Positions 56,733 to 64,000 of a stretch of DNA of 64,000 nt are shown one piece after another (position 1 is the stretch's first letter; the number at the start of each line of letters is the position of its first letter). The notes below the pieces were generated by a model that worked only from the letters and a program-made list of their open reading frames with translations, was not told the origin of the DNA and searched no databases. The DNA is from Hyphomonadaceae bacterium (GTDB lineage Bacteria; Pseudomonadota; Alphaproteobacteria; Caulobacterales; Hyphomonadaceae): positions 1-64,000 of the forward strand of contig JALHLR010000014.1 in assembly GCA_022844475.1 (NCBI GenBank). The letters are read 5' to 3'. The translations under genes and the position numbers were made by a program.

Positions 56733-57215
56733 ATGAAACTGAACGAGATCTCTGACAAACCCGGCGCCCGCAAGAAGCGGATGCGCGTCGGCCTGGGCGT
56801 CGGCTCGGGCAAGGGCAAGACAGCCGGTCGTGGCGTCAAGGGCCAGAAGGCACGCCGCGGCGTCGCCATCAACGGCTTCGAAGGCGGCCAGATGCCGATC
56901 TACATGCGCCTGCCCAAGCGTGGCTTCACCCCGCATCGCGCGGCAAGCTATGCTGAAGTCAACATCGGCCGCATCGAGGACGCTGTGAAAGCCGGTAAAC
57001 TCGACGTCAAGAAGCCGATCGACGCTGATGCGCTCATCGCTGCCGGCGTGGTGCGTCGCAGCAAGGACGGCGTTCGCCTCCTTGCAAAGGGCGAGATCAA
57101 GTCCAAAGTTGAGCTGGTCGTGCACGGCGCTTCCAAGGCGGCGATCGAAGCTGTGGAAAAAGCCGGCGGCAAGGTTACTGTGACGAAGCCGGTTGCCGCT
57201 GAGGCTGCCGAGTAG
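56733..57215 (+). CDS. rplO: 50S ribosomal protein L15
   Basis: Large-subunit assembly protein, 160 residues. [20 protein letters not shown], the Gly/Lys/Arg-rich [20 protein letters not shown] and the C-terminal [16 protein letters not shown] motif are present. secY follows after 86 bases. Confidence 0.97.
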   Translation: MKLNEISDKPGARKKRMRVGLGVGSGKGKTAGRGVKGQKARRGVAINGFEGGQMPIYMRLPKRGFTPHRAASYAEVNIGRIEDAVKAGKLDVKKPIDADALIAAGVVRRSKDGVRLLAKGEIKSKVELVVHGASKAAIEAVEKAGGKVTVTKPVAAEAAE

Positions 57216-57301
57216 GCTATCCTCGTCGGGGATAGTCGCGCGCGTGGCTGAGCCTGCCATTCCGGCAGCGTGACGGGCACGCGATCTGGGAGGCGGGCTT
57301 A

Positions 57302-58684
57302 ATGGTTTCCGCGGCCGAGCAACTGGCTCGCAATATCTCCTTCTCGACCTTCGGCAAGGCGAAGGAACTGCAGGCGCGTATCTGGTTCACGCTGGCAGCG
57401 CTCGTCGTTTACCGCATCGGTGCGCAGATCCCGATTCCCGGGCTCGACATGGTGCAGTACACGCAGGCCTTCGCCGGCATGAAGGAAGGCATCCTGGGAA
57501 TGTGGAACACATTCTCCGGCGGCGCCGTGGAGCGCATGGCGATCTTTGCGTTGAACGTGATGCCGTACATCTCGGCGTCCATCATCGTCCAGATCCTGTC
57601 CACCGCCGTTCCTGCGCTCGAGCGCCTCAAGAAAGAGGGCGAAGCCGGCCGGAAACAGCTGAACCAGTACACCCGCTATCTGACTGTCGTGCTTGCTCTT
57701 GCGCAGGCCTGGGGCGTCGCGCTGGCGCTCAACAACGACACGATGGCGTATTCACCCGGCCCCTACTTCATTGCCTCGACCGTGGTCACGCTGGTCGGCG
57801 GCACGATCTTCCTGATGTGGCTGGGTGAGCAGGTCACCGCGCGCGGCGTCGGCAACGGCATCTCGCTCATCATCTTCGCCGGCATCGTTGCCGAGCTTCC
57901 GAACTACATCGTCCAGACCTGGGGCCAGCTCTACGCCGGCCAGCTCGACTTCATCGTCGTGTTCGCGCTCATCGGCCTGGCGCTCGCCATGGTTCTGTTC
58001 ATCGTCTTCGTGGAACGCTCCCAGCGCCGGCTGCTGATCCAGTATCCCAAGCGACAGCAGGGCAATCGCATGGTTGGCGGGGAATCGTCCTTCCTGCCGC
58101 TCAAGGTGAACGCCGCTGGCGTCATTCCGGCCATCTTCGCCTCGTCGCTGCTGATGCTTCCAAACACGCTCGCGGGATTCAACGGCGCACCTGCGGTCGC
58201 CGCCGGCGCAACGATAGATCAGGCCGCGGCGACCCAGGCTGGCTGGTGGGGCGAAGTGCTGAGCTTCATCCAGGCCTATCTCGGGCCCGGCCAGCCGCTC
58301 TACATCATAGCCTTCGCCGCCCTGATCATTTTCTTCTGCTTCTTCTACACCTCGATCGTCTTCAACCCGGAAGAGACGGCGGAGAATCTGCGGAAGTATG
58401 GCGGGTTTATTCCTGGCTACCGCCCTGGCAAGCGGACAGCGGAGCACCTCGATTATGTGCTCACCCGTCTGACCGTGCTGGGCTCGATCTACATGGCCGC
58501 GATCTGCGTGCTGCCTGAGTTGCTCCGCAACGAGTTCAACGGACGGTTCTATATCGGGGGTACATCGCTGCTGATTGTGGTTTCTGTCACAATGGATACC
58601 GTCGCGCAGATCCAGTCGCATCTGATCGGCCACCAGTATGAAGGCATGATCAAGCGTTCGAGGCTCGGGGGTAAGAAGAAGTGA
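57302..58684 (+). CDS. secY: Preprotein translocase subunit SecY
   Basis: Ten-span channel protein of the Sec translocon, 460 residues. RIWFTLAALVVYRIGAQIPI, the plug-region text GGAVERMAIFALNVMPYISA and the signature GNGISLIIFAGIVAELPNYI are present, as is the C5 loop FNPEETAENLRKYGGFIPGY. adk starts on its stop codon. Confidence 0.98.
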   Translation: MVSAAEQLARNISFSTFGKAKELQARIWFTLAALVVYRIGAQIPIPGLDMVQYTQAFAGMKEGILGMWNTFSGGAVERMAIFALNVMPYISASIIVQILSTAVPALERLKKEGEAGRKQLNQYTRYLTVVLALAQAWGVALALNNDTMAYSPGPYFIASTVVTLVGGTIFLMWLGEQVTARGVGNGISLIIFAGIVAELPNYIVQTWGQLYAGQLDFIVVFALIGLALAMVLFIVFVERSQRRLLIQYPKRQQGNRMVGGESSFLPLKVNAAGVIPAIFASSLLMLPNTLAGFNGAPAVAAGATIDQAAATQAGWWGEVLSFIQAYLGPGQPLYIIAFAALIIFFCFFYTSIVFNPEETAENLRKYGGFIPGYRPGKRTAEHLDYVLTRLTVLGSIYMAAICVLPELLRNEFNGRFYIGGTSLLIVVSVTMDTVAQIQSHLIGHQYEGMIKRSRLGGKKK

Positions 58685-59265
58685 ACCTGATCCTGTTCGG
58701 CCCTCCAGCTGCGGGCAAAGGCACCCAGGCCAAGAAGCTGGTGGGCGAGCGGGGGTTCATCCAGCTCTCGACCGGCGACATGCTGCGCGCCGCCCGGTCT
58801 TCGGGATCTGAGCTCGGCAAGCGTGTCGCCGCGATCATGGATTCAGGATCGCTCGTCTCCGACGAGGTGGTGATCTCGCTGATCGAGGAACAACTCGCGA
58901 AGAACCCGAAGGTGGCCGGTTTCATCTTTGACGGCTTCCCACGCACCATTCCCCAGGCGACAGCCCTCGACGAATCGCTCGCGCGCAGCGGCCAGAAGGT
59001 TGACGTGGTGATCCGGCTCAAGGTTGACGAGCAGGCGCTGATCGACCGGATCACCCGTCGTTTCGAGGCCGAGGGCCGCGCGGACGACAATCCGGAAGCC
59101 TTCAAGAAGCGACTCGTCGCCTACAATTCGCAGACCGCCCCTCTGGTCGAGGTGTATTCCGGACAGGGCAAGCTGCGCGAAATCGACGGGATGGCGGATG
59201 TGGAGACTGTGTCTGCATCGATAGCCCGAATTCTGGATGCAACCCTGGCGCAAAAAGCCAAATAA
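58681..59265 (+). CDS. adk: Adenylate kinase, short form
   Basis: AMP + ATP to two ADP, 194 residues. The P-loop GPPAAGKGT is at 7-15 and the AMP-binding FDGFPRTIPQA follows. The LID is the short type: after DRITRRFEAEGRADDNPEAF there is no zinc-finger-like insert. The start is GTG 58681, overlapping the secY stop (GTGA). Confidence 0.97.
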   Translation: MNLILFGPPAAGKGTQAKKLVGERGFIQLSTGDMLRAARSSGSELGKRVAAIMDSGSLVSDEVVISLIEEQLAKNPKVAGFIFDGFPRTIPQATALDESLARSGQKVDVVIRLKVDEQALIDRITRRFEAEGRADDNPEAFKKRLVAYNSQTAPLVEVYSGQGKLREIDGMADVETVSASIARILDATLAQKAK

Positions 59266-59329
59266 AACTGGGGGAAAAGTCCTGCGTGCCAGGGGGGCGA
59301 AGGGTGTGGTGCAAAAGGGAAATAAGCGG

Positions 59330-59357
59330 TTGACGGGGCGAGTTCGCCTCCTATAAG
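59330..59357 (+). promoter_or_regulatory. Promoter of the alpha operon (rpsM)
   Basis: TTGACG at 59330-59335, 16 bases, TATAAG at 59352-59357. It lies 65 bases after adk and 137 before rpsM, so the alpha operon has its own promoter. The leader shows no structure I could recognise. Confidence 0.75.
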
Positions 59358-59494
59358 TAGCGGCCTTCGCGATGGGCCCTTGTTTCGCCGCGCCGATATG
59401 GCGTTGGGCGAACATTGGCGTTGCGCTGGCATTTCGAAAGAGTTTTTGAGCCCATCCCCCAGGGGGATGCAGGCGGACGTTCAGGAGAGGCAGT

Positions 59495-59863
59495 TTGGCC
59501 CGTATCGCTGGTGTAAACCTTCCGACGGCGAAGCGCGTTGAAATCGCGCTCACCTACATTCATGGCATTGGACCTTCCAAAGCCAAGGAAATCACCGGCA
59601 AGCTCGGCATCGAGCCCGCGCGCCGCGTGAACCAGCTGACCGACGCCGAAGTCCTGAAGATCCGCGAAACAATCGACGCCGATTACATCGTCGAGGGTGA
59701 CCTCCGCCGCGAAGTCGCGATGAACATCAAGCGCCTGATGGACCTGGGCTGCTATCGCGGCCTGCGTCACCGCAAGGGCCTGCCGGTCCGCGGCCAGCGC
59801 ACCCACACCAACGCCCGCACGCGCAAAGGCCCCGCAAAGGCCATCGCCGGCAAGAAGAAGTAG
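59495..59863 (+). CDS. rpsM: 30S ribosomal protein S13
   Basis: Head protein and intersubunit bridge, 122 residues. The start is TTG at 59495, preceded by AGGAGAGG; the text [20 protein letters not shown] is the conserved N-terminus and no ATG or GTG fits. [20 protein letters not shown] closes the tRNA-contacting tail. Confidence 0.97.
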   Translation: MARIAGVNLPTAKRVEIALTYIHGIGPSKAKEITGKLGIEPARRVNQLTDAEVLKIRETIDADYIVEGDLRREVAMNIKRLMDLGCYRGLRHRKGLPVRGQRTHTNARTRKGPAKAIAGKKK

Positions 59864-59871
59864 GATAGACA

Positions 59872-60276
59872 ATGGCTCGCGAAGCAGCTGGCGCCGACAA
59901 GGGTCGGGTCAAGAAGCGGGAACGCAAGAACATCGCGTCGGGCGTCGCCCACGTGAATGCGTCCTTCAACAACACGATCATCACCATCACCGACGCGCAG
60001 GGAAACACCATCTCCTGGTCGTCCGCCGGCACGATGGGCTTCAAGGGGTCGCGCAAGTCGACGCCTTACGCCGCCCAGGTGGCCGCCGAAGACGCCGGCA
60101 AGAAGGCGATGGAGCACGGGATGCGCACGATCGAAGTGCTCGTGCATGGCCCCGGTTCGGGCCGCGAGTCGGCGCTGCGCGCGCTGCAGGCCGTCGGCTT
60201 CACGGTCACGACGATTCACGACACCACCGCCGTACCCCACAACGGCTGCCGCCCGCCGAAGCGTCGCCGCGTCTAA
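59872..60276 (+). CDS. rpsK: 30S ribosomal protein S11
   Basis: Platform protein lining the E site, 134 residues. [20 protein letters not shown] and the terminal [13 protein letters not shown] are conserved. The isoaspartate-prone Asn-Gly near the C-terminus (HNG) known from E. coli S11 is present. Confidence 0.97.
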   Translation: MAREAAGADKGRVKKRERKNIASGVAHVNASFNNTIITITDAQGNTISWSSAGTMGFKGSRKSTPYAAQVAAEDAGKKAMEHGMRTIEVLVHGPGSGRESALRALQAVGFTVTTIHDTTAVPHNGCRPPKRRRV

Positions 60277-60321
60277 CGCGCGCCTGTCTTTCGGTCTGGC
60301 AATTCTGAAGAGGTCCAATCC

Positions 60322-61359
60322 ATGGCGATGTCCGCCGGTTCGGTGAACGACAAAAACTGGAAAGACCTGATCCGCCCCAACCGTCCGGTTGTTGAGCACG
60401 ATCGGGACGCCCAGCGCAAAGCCAAGCTCGTGATCGAGCCGCTCGAGCGGGGCTTCGGCACGACGCTGGGCAACGCGCTCCGCCGCGTTCTTCTCTCCTC
60501 GCTGCAGGGCGCTGCGATCACCGGCATCCAGATCGATGGTGTGGTGCACGAGTTCTCATCCATTCCGGGCGTCCGCGAAGATGTCACCGACATCGTGCTG
60601 AACCTGAAGCGCGTCGCGATCCGCATGGTCTCCGACACGCCCAAGCGCATGACGCTGAAGGCCACCGGCGGCGGTCCGATCCGCGCAGGCCAGATCGAGG
60701 TTTCCGGCGACATCGAGATTCTGAACCCCGACCACATCATCTGCCACCTCGACGAAGGCTCGGAGCTCCGGATGGAGTTCACGGTCGCCACTGGAAAGGG
60801 TTACGTACCCGCCGACCGCAACCGCCCGGATGACGCCCCGCTGGGCTTCATCCCGATCGACTCGATCTTCTCGCCGGTTGAGCGCGTCGGCGTGTTCGTC
60901 GAAGACACCCGCGCCGGCCAGGTGCTGGACTATGACAAGCTGACCCTCGACATCCAGACGGATGGTTCGGTCACGCCGGAAAACGCCGTGGCCTATGCCG
61001 CGCGCATCCTGCAGGACCAGCTGCAGCTGCTCATCACCTTCGACGAGCCGGTCGCCGCGTCTTCCTCCGATGACGAGCCGGATCTTGGCTTCAACCCGGT
61101 CCTTCTCAAGAAGGTCGACGAGCTGGAGCTCTCGGTGCGTTCGGCCAACTGCCTGCGCAACGACAACATCGTCTACATTGGCGACCTCATCCAGAAGTCC
61201 GAGGCGGAAATGCTCCGCACCCCGAACTTCGGCCGCAAGTCGCTCAACGAAATCAAGGAAGTGCTCGCCTCGATGGGCCTCCACCTCGGCATGGACGTCC
61301 CGTCCTGGCCGCCGGAGAACATCGAAGAGCTCGCCAAGAAATACGAAGACCACACCTGA
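60322..61359 (+). CDS. rpoA: DNA-directed RNA polymerase subunit alpha
   Basis: Assembly and promoter-recognition subunit, 345 residues. The N-terminal domain has [20 protein letters not shown]; the C-terminal domain has [20 protein letters not shown] and [20 protein letters not shown], which bind UP elements and activators. Confidence 0.98.
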   Translation: MAMSAGSVNDKNWKDLIRPNRPVVEHDRDAQRKAKLVIEPLERGFGTTLGNALRRVLLSSLQGAAITGIQIDGVVHEFSSIPGVREDVTDIVLNLKRVAIRMVSDTPKRMTLKATGGGPIRAGQIEVSGDIEILNPDHIICHLDEGSELRMEFTVATGKGYVPADRNRPDDAPLGFIPIDSIFSPVERVGVFVEDTRAGQVLDYDKLTLDIQTDGSVTPENAVAYAARILQDQLQLLITFDEPVAASSSDDEPDLGFNPVLLKKVDELELSVRSANCLRNDNIVYIGDLIQKSEAEMLRTPNFGRKSLNEIKEVLASMGLHLGMDVPSWPPENIEELAKKYEDHT

Positions 61360-61393
61360 TCAGGAGCCGGCCTGCTGAGGGCTGGATTGTCAC

Positions 61394-61813
61394 ATGCGCC
61401 ACGGTTTCGCGCTCCGTAAGTTCAATCGCACCGCCTCGCACCGCAAGGCGATGTTCGCCAACCTGTCGGGCGCGCTGATCCGCCATGAGCAGATCACGAC
61501 GACCCTGCCGAAGGCAAAAGAGCTCAAGGCCGTCGTCGACAAGCTGATCACGCTCGGCAAGAAGGGCGGCCTCTCGAACCGTCGTCTTGCAGCTGCGCAG
61601 CTGAAAGAAGCCGATGTCGTCGTGAAGCTCTTCGACACGCTGGCTGACCGCTACAAGAACCGCGCCGGTGGTTACACCCGTGTCCTGAAAGCCGGCTTCC
61701 GCCATGGCGACAACGCCCCGCTGGCGATCATCGAGCTGGTTGACCGCGACGTCGACGCGAAGGGCGCTGATGATCGCGCCCGCGCCGAAGCTGCTGCTGA
61801 GGCCACGGAATAG
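61394..61813 (+). CDS. rplQ: 50S ribosomal protein L17
   Basis: Tunnel-exit protein, 139 residues. [20 protein letters not shown] and [20 protein letters not shown] identify it. The acidic tail ([14 protein letters not shown]) is an extension over the E. coli protein. It is the last gene before a strong terminator. Confidence 0.97.
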   Translation: MRHGFALRKFNRTASHRKAMFANLSGALIRHEQITTTLPKAKELKAVVDKLITLGKKGGLSNRRLAAAQLKEADVVVKLFDTLADRYKNRAGGYTRVLKAGFRHGDNAPLAIIELVDRDVDAKGADDRARAEAAAEATE

Positions 61814-61836
61814 GCTTGACGACCTGAAAATTGCGG

Positions 61837-61862
61837 AAAGGCCGCCCATCAGGGCGGCCTTT
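61837..61862 (+). terminator. Terminator after rplQ
   Basis: AAAGGCCGCCC and GGGCGGCCTTT form a perfect 11-pair stem with an ATCA loop, followed by TTTGTTGT. It is the best intrinsic terminator in the window and closes the ribosomal superoperon. Confidence 0.93.
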
Positions 61863-61980
61863 TTTGTTGTCCCGACTTGTCGCGAGGCTGCGTCCGAGCC
61901 TTGTTTGCGCCGGAATCCGCACCTTATTTTCCAGTCTGAATCAAGCGCGGTCCCTCGGGACCAGCGTGCGGAGAAATGGC

Positions 61981-63474
61981 ATGAACCGGCAGAATATCAT
62001 CCTCGCTGCGTCCGCTGGCCTTGCGACCGCGCTTGCCATGCTTGCCGTGCCCGCCCTGGGCCAGCTGGTGAACCAGGTGGCTCCGCCAGCGGCCGTCACA
62101 CCGCTGCAGGCCAGCCCAGAGCCTGCGCCGCAGGAGATCGTCCCCCTGACGCAATCAGGCCTGCAGCAGTCCTTCGCGCCCGTCGTGCGCCGTACGGCGC
62201 CGGCCGTCGTAAACGTCTACTCCTCGGTCAACGTCACCCGGCCGTCCTGCCAGTGGGCGGGAACACCATGGGAGGCGTATTGCCGGAACGCGCCAACCCG
62301 CAGCGAGAAGGTCGAGAACTCGCTTGGGTCGGGCGTGATCGTCGGACCCGATGGCGTCATCGTAACCAACAATCATGTCGTCGAAGGCGGAGATGCCTTC
62401 CGCGTGGTTCTGAACGATCGCCGTGAGTTCGCGGCCGAACTCGTGATGAAGGACCCGCGCACCGATCTGGCCGTGCTGCGCATCGACACCAAGGGCCAGA
62501 CACTCCCGTCGCTGAACTTCGCAGACACGCGCGAACTTGAAGTGGGCGACCTCGTCCTCGCCATCGGCAACCCGTTCGGCGTCGGTCAGACGGTGACCAG
62601 CGGCATCGTCTCAGCGCTTGCGCGCACGGATGTCGGCGTGTCGGACTACTCCTCATTCATCCAGACAGACGCCTCGATCAATCCCGGCAATTCGGGCGGC
62701 GCCCTGGTGGACATGCAGGGCCGGCTGATCGGCGTGAACTCGATGATCTTCTCGCGCGGCGGCGGCTCCAACGGTATCGGTTTCGCCATCCCCGCCGAAA
62801 TGGCCAAGCGGGTGGTGGACGCGGCGGTCAATGGCGGAACGCTGGTGCGCCCATGGCTCGGCGCCAAGGCTGAGGTGATCGACAGCGCAAAGGCTGCGGC
62901 GCTCGGTATGGATCGCCCGCGAGGCGTACTGATCGCTGACCTCTACGCAGGTGGTCCGGCCGAAAGGGGCGGTCTGCGCGAGGGTGATGTGGTGCTCACC
63001 GTCGATGGTCGCGAAGTGTTCGACGATCGCGGCATGAAGTTCATCGCGGCCACAAAGGCGGAAGGTGAAACTGTCAGCCTCTCCATCCTGCGCGGCGGCC
63101 GTCCACAGCAGATCTCGGTCCGCCTCGCGCCGCCTCCCGGCGCGACCCAGCAGGAGTTGGTCCAGGTCCGGGGCGCCAACCCGTTTGCCGGCGCCGTCGT
63201 GGTCGAGCTGACGCCGGCGCTCGGCGAGCAGGTCGGCATGGACGCATTCAGCGGCGGGATGCTGGTCTACAGCGTGCCGCGCCGGACGATTGCCGGAAAT
63301 GTCGGCTTCCAGCCGGGCGACATCATCCGCGAGATCAATGGCGCCGCGATCCGCACGAAGCGCGATTTCGACGCCGCCCTGAAGCGTGCCGAAACCACGC
63401 CGCCAGCCACCTGGCGCCTCGCCACCGAGCGCAATGGCCAGCGCATCGAGTCGGAACTGCGCGGCCGTATCTGA
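61981..63474 (+). CDS. HtrA/DegP-type periplasmic serine protease
   Basis: A 497-residue exported trypsin-like protease and chaperone. A signal sequence (IILAASAGLATALAMLAVPA, cleavage near residue 27) is followed by the protease domain with triad His132 (TNNHVVEGG), Asp162 (RTDLAVLRI) and Ser238 (NPGNSGG). Two PDZ domains follow, at about 295-375 and 405-490 (the second with GFQPGDIIREINGAAI). Cys90 and Cys101 lie in the LA-loop region and could form a disulphide, as in E. coli DegP. ATG 61981 has GGAGA six bases upstream. DegP and DegQ cannot be told apart here. Confidence 0.95.
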   Translation: MNRQNIILAASAGLATALAMLAVPALGQLVNQVAPPAAVTPLQASPEPAPQEIVPLTQSGLQQSFAPVVRRTAPAVVNVYSSVNVTRPSCQWAGTPWEAYCRNAPTRSEKVENSLGSGVIVGPDGVIVTNNHVVEGGDAFRVVLNDRREFAAELVMKDPRTDLAVLRIDTKGQTLPSLNFADTRELEVGDLVLAIGNPFGVGQTVTSGIVSALARTDVGVSDYSSFIQTDASINPGNSGGALVDMQGRLIGVNSMIFSRGGGSNGIGFAIPAEMAKRVVDAAVNGGTLVRPWLGAKAEVIDSAKAAALGMDRPRGVLIADLYAGGPAERGGLREGDVVLTVDGREVFDDRGMKFIAATKAEGETVSLSILRGGRPQQISVRLAPPPGATQQELVQVRGANPFAGAVVVELTPALGEQVGMDAFSGGMLVYSVPRRTIAGNVGFQPGDIIREINGAAIRTKRDFDAALKRAETTPPATWRLATERNGQRIESELRGRI

Positions 63475-63513
63475 AGGGTGGATGCGGACGCCCCGGCGCG
63501 CTAGATCAGCGGT

Positions 63514-64000
63514 GTGAGCGACCTGTTCCAAGCCGCCGGACTGACCGAGGAAGCGCCCCGTCCGCTCGCCGACCGCCTGCGCCCGGAGAGCATCGAGGAC
63601 GTGGTCGGTCAGGATCACCTGCTCGGTCCCGAGGGTCCCATCGGCCGCATGCTGGCGCAGGGGCGGCTCGCCAGCCTGATCCTCTGGGGACCGCCGGGGA
63701 CGGGCAAGACAACCATCGCCCGCCTGCTGGCCAAGCGCGCCAATCTCGATTTCGAACAGCTCTCGGCGATCTTCTCGGGCGTGAAGGACCTTCGCGCCGC
63801 ATTCGAAAAGGCGGAAGGCCGACGCGCAGCGGGCAAGGGCACGCTGCTGTTCGTCGATGAGATCCATCGCTTCAACCGCGCCCAGCAGGACGGCTTCCTG
63901 CCGTTCGTGGAGCGCGGTGTCGTCACGCTGGTTGGCGCGACCACCGAGAACCCCAGCTTCGAACTCAACAGTGCGTTGCTGTCGCGAACACAGGTGATGG
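63514..64000 (+). CDS. rarA: Replication-associated recombination protein A, 5' part
   Basis: AAA+ ATPase of the RarA/MgsA/WRNIP1 family acting at stalled forks and gaps. The visible 162 residues start at GTG 63514 (MSDLFQAAGLTEEAPRPLAD) and contain RLRPESIEDVVGQDHLLGPE, the Walker A LWGPPGTGKTTIA, the Walker B LLFVDEIHRFNRAQQD, and sensor 1 LVGATTENPSFELNSALLSR. The frame is open at the window end, so the C-terminal half is missing. It starts 39 bases after the protease gene, with no terminator between. Confidence 0.95.
   Translation, partial: MSDLFQAAGLTEEAPRPLADRLRPESIEDVVGQDHLLGPEGPIGRMLAQGRLASLILWGPPGTGKTTIARLLAKRANLDFEQLSAIFSGVKDLRAAFEKAEGRRAAGKGTLLFVDEIHRFNRAQQDGFLPFVERGVVTLVGATTENPSFELNSALLSRTQVM

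Overview
The window is high-GC, densely coded alphaproteobacterial chromosome. The order dgt/erpA, SPOR protein, nagZ, scpA-scpB, tatA-tatB-tatC, serS, pcm, LysM/M23 lipoprotein, yajC-secD, followed by the full rplK-to-rplQ ribosomal/RNA-polymerase superoperon, points to Caulobacterales, most likely the Hyphomonadaceae/Maricaulaceae side. That assignment is inferred from gene content, order and protein style (RG-rich tail on ribosomal protein S5, short adenylate kinase), not from a database search. There is no phage, transposon, CRISPR array, rRNA or recognisable tRNA.

Region 1 (1-13.7 kb) is accessory. It holds the 3' end of an isoaspartyl peptidase, an aldo/keto reductase, a cysteine-free redoxin-like secreted protein divergent from a DUF2855 dehydrogenase across a perfect FNR/FixK-type box, a ParDE-like toxin-antitoxin pair, ilvD, DUF3137 and UPF0114 (YqhA-like) membrane proteins, a minus-strand operon of TonB-C-like protein, xthA and a membrane-anchored TIR protein, an orphan ExbD, a nitroreductase, and a low-complexity lipoprotein with three PPLF[AS]GQQ motifs.

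Region 2 (13.7-29.3 kb) covers the cell envelope, chromosome segregation and export: erpA and dgt (divergent), a cluster of very small minus-strand ORFs where argS is expected, a SPOR-domain protein, nagZ, scpA/scpB, a 37-residue membrane microprotein, tatABC, serS, a cysteine-rich lipoprotein plus an acidic unknown protein where surE is expected, pcm, an NlpD-like factor, then yajC and secD. secF is not next to secD; the segment runs straight into secE.

Region 3 (29.4-61.9 kb) is the transcription/translation superoperon: secE-nusG, rplK-rplA, rplJ-rplL with an L10-type leader, rpoB-rpoC, an M28 peptidase lipoprotein, rpsL-rpsG-fusA-tuf, then rpsJ to adk (S10-spc) and rpsM-rpsK-rpoA-rplQ (alpha). 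Good sigma-70-like promoters precede yajC, rplK, rplJ, rpsL, rpsJ and rpsM, and hairpin terminators follow rplA, rpoC, tuf and rplQ.

Region 4 (62-64 kb) has a periplasmic HtrA/DegP-type protease and the 5' part of rarA, cut by the window end.

Most of the window is housekeeping. The parts I would examine again are the small-ORF cluster at 15.3-15.8 kb, the microprotein between scpB and tatA, the TIR protein co-directional with exonuclease III, the PPLFSGQQ lipoprotein, the 20-bp perfect palindrome in the rplJ leader and the degraded gene between tuf and rpsJ.
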